From NCBI GenBank assembly GCA_029721435.1, contig CM056576.1, positions 71,999,876-72,063,875 of the forward strand: a DNA stretch of 64,000 nucleotides. The letters run 5' to 3'. The notes under the pieces are model-generated. The model ran no database searches, was not told where the DNA came from, and saw nothing but the letters and a program-made list of their open reading frames with translations. The translations under genes were made by a program, and so were the position numbers. Of the stretch, positions 1 through 11,690 are shown one piece after another. Source of the stretch: Gymnothorax reevesii. Its lineage: Eukaryota; Chordata; Actinopteri; Anguilliformes; Muraenidae. Each line of letters begins with the position of its first letter. Positions within the stretch are counted from its first letter, which is position 1.

Positions 1-2033
1 GGAGGCTTTTGGGAAACCCACCGCTGTTCAGTTACGTGAGATGAATATTTCTGAATAATGAAAATTTATAATGCTTCAGGCCTACCTACGAGATTCAACA
101 AATAAATATTTATCAAGACTCGATTTTTAAACAATTTTCAGAACGATTCTTCAAGTTCGGGAAAACTGTAATTTTTAAGAACTTTCACGAAATCCCCTCA
201 GACTTACATCCATCGGTTATAATTTCTTGAACACCGGAAATAAATCTGCCGGTAAAAACCTTCTAGAGTTTAGGATTGTCGCAAGTCACTGCCATGACAA
301 GAAGTAAATAATTTCATTTACAAATCTAACTTTGCAAATATATCTTGAAATGAAGTGAATAATGCTACATTACCTTCTAATGATCGGAGGAAGATACTTT
401 CACGTAACCTGTCTTTTTCACAGAACACCTTGACAGACAAAACATGATCTGTGATTGCCGACATCTAATAAGACACCGGCTATCAGCAAAGGTCGCCGTG
501 CATGTGCCAGGTCACCAGTAATTAATTAATGTGAATAGTGACATATTTTGAGGTTTAATTTACCAGATGGTCTAGTTTCACCATTCACATAACATGATTT
601 TCCGGACAGATAAACGAGGCGAAGAACAAATTTTCTTATGCGTGAGGTAAACACTACTGTATTTTATTGATTTTTTGCGGGAATGTGGATCTTTCAATAC
701 GTCTTCAGAATAATTTTGAAAGCTAAAATTCCTCATTTAGGAGAGTGTTCTGAAGGAAGCTAAAGTGTATTTAAATTAACTAGAACCTGACAGATGGTTA
801 CGTGAGATATCGCGAGAAAAGAGGCATTGAATTTGCAAAAATGAAAATGAGTACAAACTTGGTATGATTTTTAAAGCAAATTTTCTTTTTTATTGTCTGT
901 CTGCGTAATAATTTAAGTGATAAACCAAGTATACAAATATACAGCAATGCAAGAAACGTGTAGTGTCCATTTTCTTGGGGGTAAAGAAGATTGTTTCTTT
1001 CGCACATTTTGTTATTTTAAAGAAAACATGGCTCCTATTTAGTTGCAATTGTTTATTTTATTAAATATACATTTAATATTCTTCTGGATTTAAAATAACG
1101 ATGTTATTGACAGGTGGAAAAAGAAATTCTAAAAGTGATCATGAGCAAATAAGGAGCTAGATACTGCCAAAATTTATGTCATTTGCTGTCAGGGGCCAGT
1201 TGTCTCAATGGGTTTGGGGAGAGCTGTCTTATAAATTGACACAAAACTAGGTCAAAAATCAGTGACATATTTGTGTATGCTAGTGGGTTTCCGATGGTAA
1301 TATTGAATTTTATTGTAAATGTATTATTATATGTACATTTTTCGGATCACCATTATATGGATATAATTCTGTGGAAAAAGTATTCTCCCTTTCCTGATTG
1401 GTGCCATTTTCATACAATTTTGCAATGAAAAGCCCTCCATGTCATTCTCAGCAAATGTATTCAGTGCGTTGAAAAGCAGCCTGGTTTTGATCTTTATACT
1501 GACACCCACTGACATGGATGTAAAACAGCATGATTGTACCTCGCCATCTGCAAGGCAAAAAAATGTTGATAATTCAATCTCCGCTGTTATCCCACACTGT
1601 AAACCATGATATTGTGGTGAACTTGTGGTGAATATGGCACTCATTTATCAAAGGTGTGTACACCAAAAAAATCTCCCGCAGGATTCGGCATTTATCAATC
1701 TGAACGTGAGCGAGCGGTCCACAAAAATCTCACGGCAGGTCTGCTTGGTGTGCGCAGATTTGAAACCAGCGAACAACATGCTGGAACGAGTGCAGCTGTC
1801 AAAATGAGTAATAAACGAAATGCAGCGATGCGGACGTCATGCTGTTGTTGCTCTTATTATTAAAATTAATCAATAAGCTAAATAGGCTAAATAAACAAAT
1901 AAGACACCTGTGTTGAGAAATTAATTAAACTTATATTTTGAGACAACCTGCTTGTCAGGCCAGACAGACGGCTGATAATAACAATCAATTTGATTAAGCG
2001 TAGTGTGTGGCTTGGAAGATATGCAGTGTGGTA
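1..2033. other. Unassigned
   Basis: No gene, terminal repeats or RNA recognised. Open frames are short and of ordinary composition for AT-rich non-coding DNA. Confidence 0.3.
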
Positions 2034-2562
2034 GGGGAGAGCTGGTACGAAAGTTACATTTTTCACATGGACGTCATTTTAAAGGATAAAGTTACAGACT
2101 GAAAAGAAATTTTGGAGCGATTAAGTACTTTCGTGTGTGCTCTGTCAATATCAGGTGCTAAAACATCACCATATATATTGACTTCAGCATAATTTGACGT
2201 CGAACGGCGGTTGCGGATTGCTTCTTTCGACCCATCCAGCCGGGATGAAAGTAATGCACGGACAGGGCAAAAGTAACGTGATCAAATTTACTGAAATCTT
2301 ATAAAATTTCTGTCGTTAAAACAGAAGCAAAAACAGCCAGACATCTGTTTTAACCATTTTAATTGGCTTCAAATGTTCCAAAAGTGAACGTGAACATGTT
2401 TAATGTGCACGGTTATAAAAATTACATTACTCATCACAGTTGTGACAGGTATAATGAGTGGCACCCTCAGTGCATGCCTCATGCGACCACAGCAGACAAA
2501 AGATGCACCGCACCCACACTTCTCCTGGCAAAGATGAGGCAAATGTCTCCCCAAAAACAAGA

Positions 2563-2909
2563 TAATGATTGTACATATTGTAGCAGCGAAGTAATCAGGC
2601 TTTATCCATTAAACGATAGTAACTGTGTACGGTTACAAATGAAGCTAACGTGTCCACTTCATGTATCAGCAACTGCTGACAGTTCGCTAGCTACCTGCTA
2701 TGCCAGCAGACTGATTTCACCTCGCTGACTCATACTCAAGCGATAACGACCGTAAATATTATAGCAGCGAAAAAATCAGGCATATCCATTAAAAGATAGT
2801 TAGTACGGTTACAAATGAAGCTAACATGTCCACTTCATGTATCAGCGACTGCTGACAGTTCGCTGGCTACGTGCTATGCCAGCAGACTGATTTCAGCTCG
2901 CTGACTGCG
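2563..2909. repeat. Two-copy tandem duplication, period about 180 bp
   Basis: The segment containing TAGCAGCGAA...CCACTTCATGTATCAGC...GCCAGCAGACTGATTTCA occurs at 2581 and again at 2762 with about 10% differences. It lies in the non-coding left part of the pogo element. Confidence 0.85.
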
Positions 2910-3052
2910 GAAACCGTCATAAGTTCATTGTAATTGTGGGTAGCAAGTAAGATACAGTCCGCATAATCGCGCATAATGTTGGGTTATGCATAATCTCCAT
3001 TTCAGATTAATGCTGCGATTTGATATTGCTGGCAAATGACCATGGTATAAGC

Positions 3053-3176
3053 GGGATAATCAACTCGAAGGTGAGCATTCCACGGTTTAAATGCTCTTCG
3101 CGGAGGCAACCACTCGACGCCAACTCCGCGTCGTGCATTAAAACCGTGGAATGCACACCTTCTCGTTAATTATCCC
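3053..3176. repeat. Fold-back repeat with GGGATAAT ends
   Basis: Arms of about 45 bp (GGGATAATCAACTCGAAGGT at the left; the complement ending ATTATCCC at the right) surround a short GC-rich loop. Looks like a small MITE; no target duplication was decided. Confidence 0.75.
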
Positions 3177-3743
3177 TTACTCATAATTTTCTGCAAGCTC
3201 TGGCTTCCTGACTGTGTACCTAGTAGTGCAGTGCAGTCACGTTGGTTGTATTTACGGAAGTAAGGGGGGGTCGTGGGAGAGAAAAGAAATCAGAAGTGAA
3301 GGTATCAATGCGCTGTCGAAGCGCGCAGAAGGTGTTACTACGCCTGTCATTATAGTACGCACTTCCCACAGAATAGAAAAAGCCACTTTTGGATTTGCGT
3401 ACCCGAACCCGAACTCGTGTCACTGGTCATATAAAGCTTTGTAAACAGGAAAAACGTGGAAGACTTTTGTCGCATCTAACTACAGCCCTGAAAAATATTG
3501 TTGACCACAATGTGTCTAGCTACAAATGCTAACAGGAGTGGCAGCCCGTCTGGCTGACTGGGTGGTCGCTCAAAGCTCGGAGAGGTACGTGTCATCTCGT
3601 CTCATTTCATAGAAAAACATATTTCATTATGAAATTACGGTGGACTGTTCCTTTAAAGACACACACAGACACAAACTCTCACCATCTACAGGACAGGCTG
3701 ACTCATGGGGATGCAGCTCCAATGGGCTCTGGCTAGGTTGGTG

Positions 3744-3852
3744 CCCAGATGGCAAGCACCTCCGCTCTAGATCTCCCCCGGCTCTGTGCCGACTCCAGCT
3801 GATCCGACTCAGAGCCAGGGAAGATCTGGAGCGGAGGAGCTTGCTATCTGGG
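3744..3852. repeat. Palindromic MITE-like repeat, copy 1
   Basis: A 109 bp near-palindrome beginning CCCAGATGGCAAGCACCTCC and ending in its complement (GGAGCTTGCTATCTGGG). It sits inside the 3' coding part of the pogo transposase without breaking the reading frame. A second copy is at 6601-6700. Superfamily unknown. Confidence 0.8.
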
Positions 3853-3859
3853 TGTTGTC

Positions 3860-3965
3860 TCAAGGGAGCAGGCGCTGGCGATGGAGCAGGCGCTGGTGAT
3901 GAAGGGGGCGCTGGTGATGGAGCTGGCGCTGGCACTGGGAATGGAGCTGGTGCTGGTGCAGGACG
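3860..3965. repeat. GC-rich minisatellite coding a Pro-Ala run
   Basis: Imperfect tandem units of 12-18 bp built from GGAGCAGGCGCTGGTGAT-like words. Read on the minus strand in the transposase frame they give alternating Pro-Ala. It lies in the C-terminal tail of the pogo-like transposase. Confidence 0.7.
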
Positions 3966-4112
3966 GTCGGTCACAAAAGCTGGAGCAAAGTCTGTCTCAC
4001 TGAAAATATCTGGATTTAAGGGCCAGATACCGGTACACTCGAACCCAGAAGAAATGCTGCTTGGTGTCGCAGCTTGAGGCAGAGATTTAGCCACAAGACT
4101 TGGGATGTTATA

Positions 4113-5706
4113 CAAAACCCAAAACCAGTGAAGTTGGCACGTTATGTAAATCATCGATAAAAACAGAATACAATGATTTGCAAAGCCTTTTCAACTTATA
4201 TTCAATTGAATTCACTGCAAAGACAAGATGTTTAATGTTCAAACTGAGAAACTTTTTTTTTTTTTTGCAAATAATCATTAACTTAGAATTTAAAGGCAGC
4301 AACACATTGCAAAAAAGTTGGCACAGGGGCCTTTTTACCACTGTGTTACATCGCCTTTCCTTTTAACGTCACTCAGTAAATGTTTGGGAACTGAGGAGAC
4401 CAATATTTGAAGCTTTTCAGGTGGAACTCTTTCCCATTCTTGCTTGATGTACAGCTTAAGTTGTTCAACAATCCGGGGTCTCCGTTGTCGTATTTTACGC
4501 TTCATAATGCGCCACACATTTTCAATGGGAGACAGATCTGGACTACAGGCAGGACAGTCTAGTACCCGCACTCTTTTACTACGGAGCCATGCTGTTGTAA
4601 CACGTGCAGAATGTGGCTTGGCATTGTCTTGCTGAAATAAGCTGGGGCGTCCATGAAAAAGACGTTGCTTGGATGGCAACATATGTTGCTCCAAAACCTG
4701 TATGTACCTTTCAGCATTAATGGTGCCTTCACATATGTGTAAGTTGCCCATGCCTTGGGCACTAATACACCCCCATACCATCACAGATGCTGGCTTTTGA
4801 ACTTTGCGCCTATAACAGTCCGGATGGTTCTTTTCCTCTTTGGTCCGGAGGACACGACGTCCACAGTTTCCAAAAACAATTTGAAATGTGGACTCGTCAG
4901 ACCACAGAACAGTTTTCCACTTTGCATCAGTCCATCTTAGATGAGCCTGGGCCCAGCGAAGCCGGCGGCGTTTCTGGGTGCTGTTGATAAAGGGCTTGCA
5001 TTGTAGAGTTTTAACTTGCACTTGCTGATGTAGCGACAAACTGTAGTTACTGACAGTGGTTTTCTGAAGTTTTCCTGAGTTCATGTGGTGATGTCCTTTT
5101 CACACTGATGTCGGTTTTTGATGCAGTACCGCCTGAGGGATCGAAGGTCATGGGCATTCAATGTTGGTTTTCGGCCTTGTCGCTTACGTGCAGTGATTTC
5201 TCCAGATTCTGTGAACCTTTTGACGATATTACGGACCGTAGATGATGAAATCTCTAAATTTGCAGTAGCTCGTTGAGGAATGTTGTTTTTAAACTGTTCG
5301 ACAATCTGCTCACGCATTTGTTCACTAAGTGGTGACTCTCGCCCCATCCTTGTTTGTGAATCACTGAGCATTCCAGGGAAGCTGCTTTTATACCCAATCA
5401 TGGCACCCACCTGTTCCCAATTAGCCCGTTCACCTGTGGGATGTTCCAAATAAGAGTTTGATGAGCATTCCTCAACACTCTCAGTCTTTTTTGCCACTTG
5501 TGCCAGCTTTTTTGAAACATGTTGCAGGCATCAAATTCCAAACGAGCTAATATTTGCAATAAATTACAAAGTTTACCTCTTCGAACATTAAGTAACTTGT
5601 CTTTGCAGTGTATTCAATTGAATATAGGTTGAAAAGGATTTGCAAATCATTGTATTCTGTTTTTATTTACGATTTACAGTGTCAACTTCACTGGTTTTGG
5701 GTTTTG
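4113..5706 (-). mobile_element. Tc1-like transposon nested in the pogo element
   Basis: Terminal inverted repeats of about 200 bp begin CAAAACCCAAAACCAGTGAA at 4113 and mirror at the right end, with TA on both sides (4111-4112, 5707-5708). It carries one minus-strand transposase relic. The flanking pogo coding sequence resumes directly across the site, which marks this as a later insertion at a TA inside that gene. The same family recurs, truncated, at 59606-60365. Confidence 0.9.
4335..5497 (-). pseudogene. Tc1-like transposase, one stop and one frameshift
   Basis: The N-terminal part (5081-5497) carries the DNA-binding domain: SPLSEQMREQIVEQFKNNIP, then ISSSTVRNIVKRFTESGEIT and the basic RKRQGRKP linker. 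An in-frame TGA at 5081-5083 (normally Trp in this family) stops it, and a one-base deletion near 4995-5000 shifts the frame. The C-terminal part then reads well to 4335, with catalytic [20 protein letters not shown] and [11 protein letters not shown] all present, plus VMVWGCIS. So only two lesions separate it from an open gene. The first Met at 5497 is probably upstream of the true start; MGRESPLSEQ at about 5344 is the more likely start. Confidence 0.88.
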
Positions 5707-6600
5707 TAGATGATCAAAGTTCTTCCAGGGTTCATTCGCATCCAATTGTCTGCTGCACTGTTAATGTAGTGCTTCAGAGGGCCAAAAATGCTTCGGTCTA
5801 GCGGCTGAAGACGGTGGGAGCAGTGGGGTGGAAAAGACAGGAGTACAATGCCCTGTGACTTGCAAAAGTCAATAGCAACCACAGAGAGGTGTGATGCATG
5901 ATTGTCTAAGAGTAGCAGCAACTTTGACTCCGGGGTCACGCGGGTTTGTCTTGCAAAATGCTGTAAAAAGGCCAAAAAAATCTGTCTCCTCCATCCACCC
6001 CAATCCATTGGCAGAACCAGTGCAGCCAGGGGGGACCATCCCGGATGAAGTGGTCATGGAACTTCTTCCTTGGGAAGATAAAGTAAGGGGGAACAAAGTT
6101 GCCTTGTGCGTTGGCAGCAAAGGCAACGGTCACCAATGTCCCTCTCTCCCCGGAGGTCACAGCACCGACCTGGCGCTGGCCCTTGGTGGCATTGACTTTG
6201 TCTGGCACTTGAACCGTTGTGGTACTTGAAATAATGAGTGAAATTAATTATTGCGGGTGCAAATCACTGTTGCCTTTAAATTTATATAAATATAAATTTT
6301 TACCTGTTTCATCCATGTTCCAGATGTCATTTGCCTCAAACTTATAGCAGGTGAGGGCAGTCTCCAGGTTGTTAAAAGAAGCGGTCACATTAGTCTTGTT
6401 GAAGCTGGTGGAACGGGAAATGCTGGTGGCTTGAGGTCCACAGATGGACAGGGTTTTGTTGCGCTCGAGGAAGGAGGAGAGCCAATCCTTCCCTGTCATC
6501 TGGTTTTTCTTCCATGAACATGGAGTTTTGAGGCCAATATTTTTGGCCAGCTCATATGCAAACTTTCGCACCTAAAAAAAGCATAAAAAGGAGGTTAATT

Positions 6601-6700
6601 CCCAGATAGCAAGCACTTCTGCTTCGGATCTGCCCCGGGCTCCAGCTGATCCGACTCAGAGCCGTGGCAGATCCAGAGCGGAGGTGCTTGCTATATGGCG
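6601..6700. repeat. Palindromic MITE-like repeat, copy 2
   Basis: About 100 bp, same family as the 3744-3852 copy: begins CCCAGATAGCAAGCACTTCT and ends GGTGCTTGCTATATGG. It separates the HTH block from the core of the pogo transposase. The shared middle segment CAGCTGATCCGACTCAGAGC makes the relationship certain. Confidence 0.8.
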
Positions 6701-7508
6701 GTTGTGGTGTAGCTCTGTCTGCGGTGTTACTCGCATCTCTTTAGGACTCAGGCCAAAATATATATCGGCTGCTCTCTTTATATATGCCCGCAGTCTCTTC
6801 TCTTGTTCCTCTGTGAAGACTTTGTTGTGAGCCCTACCCCGGGGCCCTGGTCTGCTGCCCTCTTGCAGTACCTGAACAGGGTGGCATGAGAAATGCCATG
6901 CACCGCTGCTGCCCTCCTTATACTATTGCCTCTTCGGACATCAAAAAAGGCCCTTGCGTAAACCTCCGGGTCAACCGTTCCTCTCTGGGTAGTTCTGACC
7001 CTAACTCTTGGCATTTTCTGTCGGTAAAACATAACACATTTTTATTCAGCTTTTAAACACAAAATGCAGCCGCATTAGCAGAGAGGGACGAACGTAACTG
7101 TTGCTACTTCAGTCCCGACAGTGACTCCTGACATTTGCACGAGGATTACTTCCAAAGTGGAAAACGTCTGACTTTTCAAACTTCATCATATGTTACGGAA
7201 CTAAATCGCCTATCATTTCATCATAAATATGATACATGGAGCGATAAAGACAATCTTTAAATCGAAGAAGTTTACCATTGATCTGAATTTACTCACCACT
7301 GTGGAAAACAGTCTTCTTGGTCTTGAGCCGCCAGGAAAACTGGACGCCTCAAGAATGTTCGCGGGTCTGGAGAGGGGTGCGAGCTGCACATGCTGACCTA
7401 GTATGACGCATCAAAGTGTGGATGGATGTGAGTAAATCGCCGTGTTACTTTCGTCCAGAGTTACTTACCGGAGCTCCCCTATGTCAGATGATCATCCAGT
7501 CAGATATA

Positions 7509-7710
7509 TGCTGATCAACAAAAGAAATGCAAGTTAATTAAAGGCAGACTGGAAAATAAGTTTGCGCCTATTTAGACAATGAAATTTATTACTAAAGCGT
7601 GCATATTTACACTCATTTCATCAAGCTTTTCTTTATTTTGCGTTCATTCTGACTGAGTAACCATAAGAGTACATTAACTAGCTAACTTGTGTTTCTTTTG
7701 TTGCCCAGTA
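7509..7710. mobile_element. Tc1/mariner-type MITE
   Basis: About 200 bp with inverted ends (GATCAACAAAAGAAATGCAA at the left; reversed GGGCAACAAAAGAAACACAA at the right) and TA on both sides. A one-sided relative lies at 42945-43010. The ends resemble those of the full-length Tc1-like element at 36745-38243 only in outline. It has no coding capacity. Confidence 0.7.
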
Positions 7711-7712
7711 TA

Positions 7713-8559
7713 TACAGGCATACGGACACTTTGACCGTGATAACATTTTGACAATGGCAGATCTGCTGTTATAAGAGGAATAAGCTTCTGTCCGAACTTT
7801 CAGAACAGAGAAGATCAACTCTGGGAAAGTGACGAGTGGCTGCTCGTTTTGCGTGGCGCCCAATAAAATGTGATGGAGTAATAGCCTACTAATAATAGTA
7901 CAATGAAGAGTGATCTCTGCAGACTGTATTTTAACAATTACCCTCATGCAGCTCCGATCGAGGCGGTGGGGACTCATCCGTCTCCCCACTGCCTTGTATA
8001 TCCACGATGGAGGGGGAGCCCTATTCCTTGTACGGTGACAGCTGGAGGTTCGAGTCTGGTTGACCTCCTCTGGTCCGTGCTCTGCTGCGCCTGAGCGCCG
8101 CAACCACTGATCTACTTATAATTCTATTAAGATCAGTGGCCGCAACCCGTTTTTTGGTGGCGATCTTAAAATCGGACCACTTTTTTAACCTACATGTAAA
8201 GCATTTGGATTGTCAGTTAGGCTATACAATATGAAATATCATGGATCTATAAATTGAATTTATTAGGGCCGATGGTATTCGTACTTATATGTGTGGCCAA
8301 TGCTGAATTTTTTTCTTGGCCACACTTATACATGCGCCAGTTAATGTCCATTCCAGTGCAGCTTATAGAAAGTAGGCCTTCCGTTTAAAACAAGTTTGGC
8401 AAAGAAAAAAAATTTTGCTTTGGATACACTTAAGTGTGGGCAATGGAGAAATGTGCTTTATGGCCACACTTATAAGTGCGTCTAATGCGAATTTCGATCA
8501 ATTTTTGACCTTGGACGCACTTAAAAAATTGTGAATAGTCACTTCGATTTATTAGCAAA
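7713..8559. other. Unassigned, with short hairpins
   Basis: No gene recognised. It holds a hairpin (CCACTGATCT at 8104-8113 with its complement at 8131-8140). Near 8280-8530 are several copies of a GGCCACACTTATAAGTGCG-like word in both orientations. A B-box-like GGTTCGAGTCTGG at about 8049 is too isolated to call a tRNA. Confidence 0.4.
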
Positions 8560-8563
8560 TTAA

Positions 8564-10730
8564 AGGGGACCGAACATTCTGATCTTTCTTTTAATACATA
8601 TTAGTAATGTTATAATGTTGGTTGTCCATACTCAACCTCTGAAAAGTTTCTAAACATAAGATACAGGGATTTTGCCATTATCCAAGAACGTGATTTCATG
8701 AGCGTGACTTCCTCTCTGAACCTCTCCTCCCGAGATCTTCACGAGATCTGGGTAAAACCTGACGTCAGGTTGTGCCGTCCAATTAGTACAGACCTCGCCA
8801 GAGCCAACCACTGCGCTGGACCTGCCCACACCGGAAACTATTCTAGCAGGCACTAACAACGGCAGATCATACTATGCCTTAGTCTGCACTTTTGGAAATA
8901 CAAAAGAAGAACTGCAGATCATTTGAGGTGCAATTTTGTCAGTATCTCTCCCAAAGCTACTTGTCTGTTTACTTTTGGACGCAAATAAAACCAAATATTT
9001 CTCTTCAAAAAGACGATGCCACCAGAAATCAGTGGGTAGCTTTTTTGTTTGCTGGCAGCAAACAGCCACAGCCAAAAGTAACGTTAGCTGTTTGTGACTG
9101 TCCGTGACTAACAGACACAGAAGCTGTAAGTTGCTTTTTCTGCATGAGCTAACCTGACGTGATAGCCAGTTGATTGTGGCTGTAGCACAGTGGCTAACGT
9201 AGCCAAGATACTGTCGCTAATGTTTGTGTCCTAATTATGCAAGAGTGATATCAGGGGAAATTCTACAGAAGGTGTGTGAACATAAACCTCATTTGAAGCT
9301 AACTTTTAATACTTGTTTGTAATTTGGATGCTTGGTACAACTGTGAACAGTTACAGAACTTGCTGTCTGTAAAACCTGTATTTCAAGGGTTTGTTTCTGT
9401 GGTTATGACCGCTCGGGTACCAGCAATTGCATGTTAGTTTGCATGTCGTGCTAATAAAAAATGCTGCTGGTTAACTTATACGCAGTAATTCTGATCGGTA
9501 TGCTTGTGTTACTTCGGTAAGCATCAATGTGGCAGTTTCAACATAATGTTGCCCGATTGTAGCCACTACAGTTAGTGATTGCTTCACTTATCCATGATTG
9601 GGATTAGCCGGATACTTCACGAATGTCTGAGCAAGCTCTCTGGTGCTACCATGAAAGCAATGCGAATCGCTGAAGCTCTGCCGGTTTGCAAATGATTTCT
9701 CTGCACTACCTTGACATAATTTCATCCCCCTTTAGAAATTGTTGAGGCTAATAAAAAGCCGAAAAAGGCTGAGATTAAATTGGTAATTCTTTCCTGTAGA
9801 AGTGATCAATTCGCTACCTACTCGTACACAATTTGTCCACGCTAACATAACTTACGGTCTGCAAAACCTGAATTATGATCATAACATAAGCGAACTTTCT
9901 CTAGCTGTCACGTACTATCCATAAAGCTGCTTTCACATCAGACACGAAAGAAATTTTTCGCAGGACAGATTAGCCTACATTTATAGTCAATGCAAAGACG
10001 CGAATACACGTTACGGGCACGTCAAGCAGCTTTCACACACCGGACGCAAAACTAATTTTTTGTGCGACAGATTAGCTACGTTCAAAGTCAATGCAAAGAC
10101 GGGAATACAGGCATTATAGGCGCATTATGCAGCTTTCACACTGGACGCGAAACAAATTTTTTCGCTTGGGCATGTCGACCTGTTCTACAAATGTGTCTAT
10201 ATGGGGTGGATTCCAGCTTCCCCTGCATCCTAGCTATGAGTAGTAAAACCGCTGTCCTCACCAACTGTTGCTGTAGCAAACTGTAGCCGATGGCAAATTC
10301 GTGCTTGAGCTGCCAGACTTTCGCACTGCGTCCTCCACTTTCACCGTTGCGTTTATTACAACAAGTTAATTTCATTTGATCTATACACATGTACTGCGTT
10401 TTATAGCAGAATTTCCATGCTGATTTCTTCGCTCAGATGGCAGACGCGTCTCACGTTTCACTGTGACACTGCATCGTCCCACCTAGATCCGCCCTCCACA
10501 GAGTTGGTCAGTCAGAAGAAAGTGGGCACACGGGAAGTGGGGGCAATAGCGGAAGAGCCACCCCAATGAGGCGTTTCAGACAGAGACTACTATGGACCTC
10601 AAATAGGGTTTTTTGAGGATGGCAGTACGAGCAAAATAAGTACCCTTTTTTAACTTTGCGCAATCAGGAGTACTCTAGGGGAGTCAAAGACCAAAATATA
10701 AACTTGGAAAAATAGCATATTAGGTCCCCT
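8564..10730. mobile_element. TTAA-flanked, Kolobok-like non-autonomous element, copy 1
   Basis: The ends read AGGGGACC and its complement GGTCCCCT, with TTAA directly outside both (8560-8563 and 10731-10734). AGGG-type ends with a TTAA duplication fit Kolobok or piggyBac-like elements; Kolobok is my preference. The 2.17 kb interior has no transposase. It shares long stretches with 16695-19930. At 9923-10170 it contains three tandem copies of the CACACTGGACGCGAAAC terminal module seen elsewhere in this window. Confidence 0.75.
9923..10170. repeat. Three tandem half-copies of the GGACGCGAAA terminal module
   Basis: The word AAGCTGCTTTCACA... followed by a GACACGAAAGAAATTTTTCG-like stretch starts at about 9924, 10024 and 10127, a period near 100 bp. 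All three are in the same orientation. Elsewhere in the window this module occurs as inverted pairs. Confidence 0.75.
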
Positions 10731-10734
10731 TTAA

Positions 10735-11240
10735 ATCAAACTTCTGCTGCACTTTGGTTCTCCACCTCAGTGGTGTTTACCGTAGCAACAATAGTTTTCC
10801 AGACTGTAGCCCTCTGGGCTCCCTTTTGCTAATCTTAAAGCTTCCAAATAAAAATATTTTGTTTTTCTCCACCTCGGACGTGATAATTTATATTTCTTCC
10901 TCAGTGAAGTTCTTTCTTCTTTGCTGTCTTTCGAGAGTCCCTGTCGTAAAGTGGGCAGGACTACGCTTCCTGGAGCATAAATGTATAGGGGCGTGTCATG
11001 TAAATTACAATGGTTTCAGCCGCCAGATTCATCAACGCCACGGCAGTTCTACACCACAATCTGCGACGTTCACACTTATAGTAAATCAGACGTGACACCT
11101 GGTGAACGCTGATATTTACACCAGAATCTACACCAGATCCTATGCAAGTTTGATAAATGAGGGCCATTTTGTTGGTGTGTTGCATGGTGTGGAAGGAACT
11201 TAGAGAAAATAAGGTATTTAAGTTATTTTTTTTAAGAGCT
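10735..11240. other. Unassigned
   Basis: No gene recognised. The part near 11020-11170 (ending TTTGATAAATGAGGGCC) weakly resembles, in reverse, the sequence near 1620-1760, so it may be an old dispersed repeat. Confidence 0.3.
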
Positions 11241-11690
11241 GTGAACACAAGTTAATTAAGTTGGCATACACAGTTTTTACAGTTCACCTGTCCGTCTGTC
11301 CATCTGTCTGTCTGTCCGCACTTTGCCATGGCTATAACTTTTGATCGGGTCATGATAGGACTTCTATACTTGGCATATGCATTGCTTGTGAGAAGGAATT
11401 TCAGATGGGGTCATGACTTTTCACCTTCTGACCTTGACCTTGGAGCATGACGTTTGGTTACAAAAACTTTAACATGGGCCATAACTTTTCATTAGCTAGT
11501 AATAGGCATTTGACACCTGGCATATGTATTCCTTAGGATAAGGCCTTTCTGATGAGGTAATGAATGTTGACCTTGTGACCTTGACCTTTAACCTTTGATT
11601 GACTCATGATAGGCCTTTAATGGTTAGCATGTGCATGTTATGCACGGGGGCATCAGTGTTTCACAAACACATCTTGTTTTTTAGGTAATC
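11241..11690. repeat. Dispersed repeat rich in TGACCTTGACC words
   Basis: Contains repeated phrases such as CATGATAGG, TTGGCATATGCAT and TGACCTTGACC. TGACCTTGA occurs exactly at 11429-11437 and 11576-11584. Related word-rich sequence lies at 14300-16690 and 61640-62330. Family not identified. Confidence 0.6.

Larger units (their letters stand above)
3627..7032 (-). pseudogene. Pogo-like transposase (CENP-B/DDE_1 type), broken
   Basis: Read from 7032 downward. 6778-7032 holds an N-terminal psq-type helix-turn-helix (SIRRAAAVHGISHATLFRY). 6248-6571 holds the Tc5/CENP-B-like DNA-binding region and the first catalytic block (WNMDETG). 5936-6208 holds the core start (VGAVTSGERGTLVTVAFAAN). 5709-6008 holds LLLLDNHASHLS and HRLQPLDRSIFGPLKHY, with the second and third catalytic Asp. 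After the Tc1 insertion, 3627-4112 gives the usual C-terminus (FECTGIWPLNPDIFSETDFA and VTDRP). Breaks are frameshifts near 6040 and 5975, the Tc1 insertion, and a palindromic repeat between the HTH and core blocks. The catalytic triad itself survives. Not functional as it stands. Confidence 0.85.
2034..7479 (-). mobile_element. Pogo/Tigger-like DNA transposon, interrupted by later insertions
   Basis: The ends match as imperfect inverted repeats. The left end reads GGGGAGAGCTGG...ACGAAAGTTAC; the right end, reversed, reads GGGGAGCTCCGG...ACGAAAGTAAC. TA flanks both ends (2032-2033 and 7480-7481), as expected for pogo and Tc1 elements. The interior carries pieces of one pogo-type transposase on the minus strand. 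Later arrivals inside it are a 1.6 kb Tc1-like element (4113-5706), two copies of a palindromic repeat (3744-3852, 6601-6700), a 124 bp fold-back (3053-3176) and a local tandem duplication (2563-2909). Without the Tc1 insertion the element would be about 3.85 kb. Confidence 0.75.

Noticed and set aside
3640..4077. Gly-Ala-rich open frame on the plus strand
   Set aside because: It is the antisense reading of the pogo transposase tail and its minisatellite, which match a known family on the minus strand.
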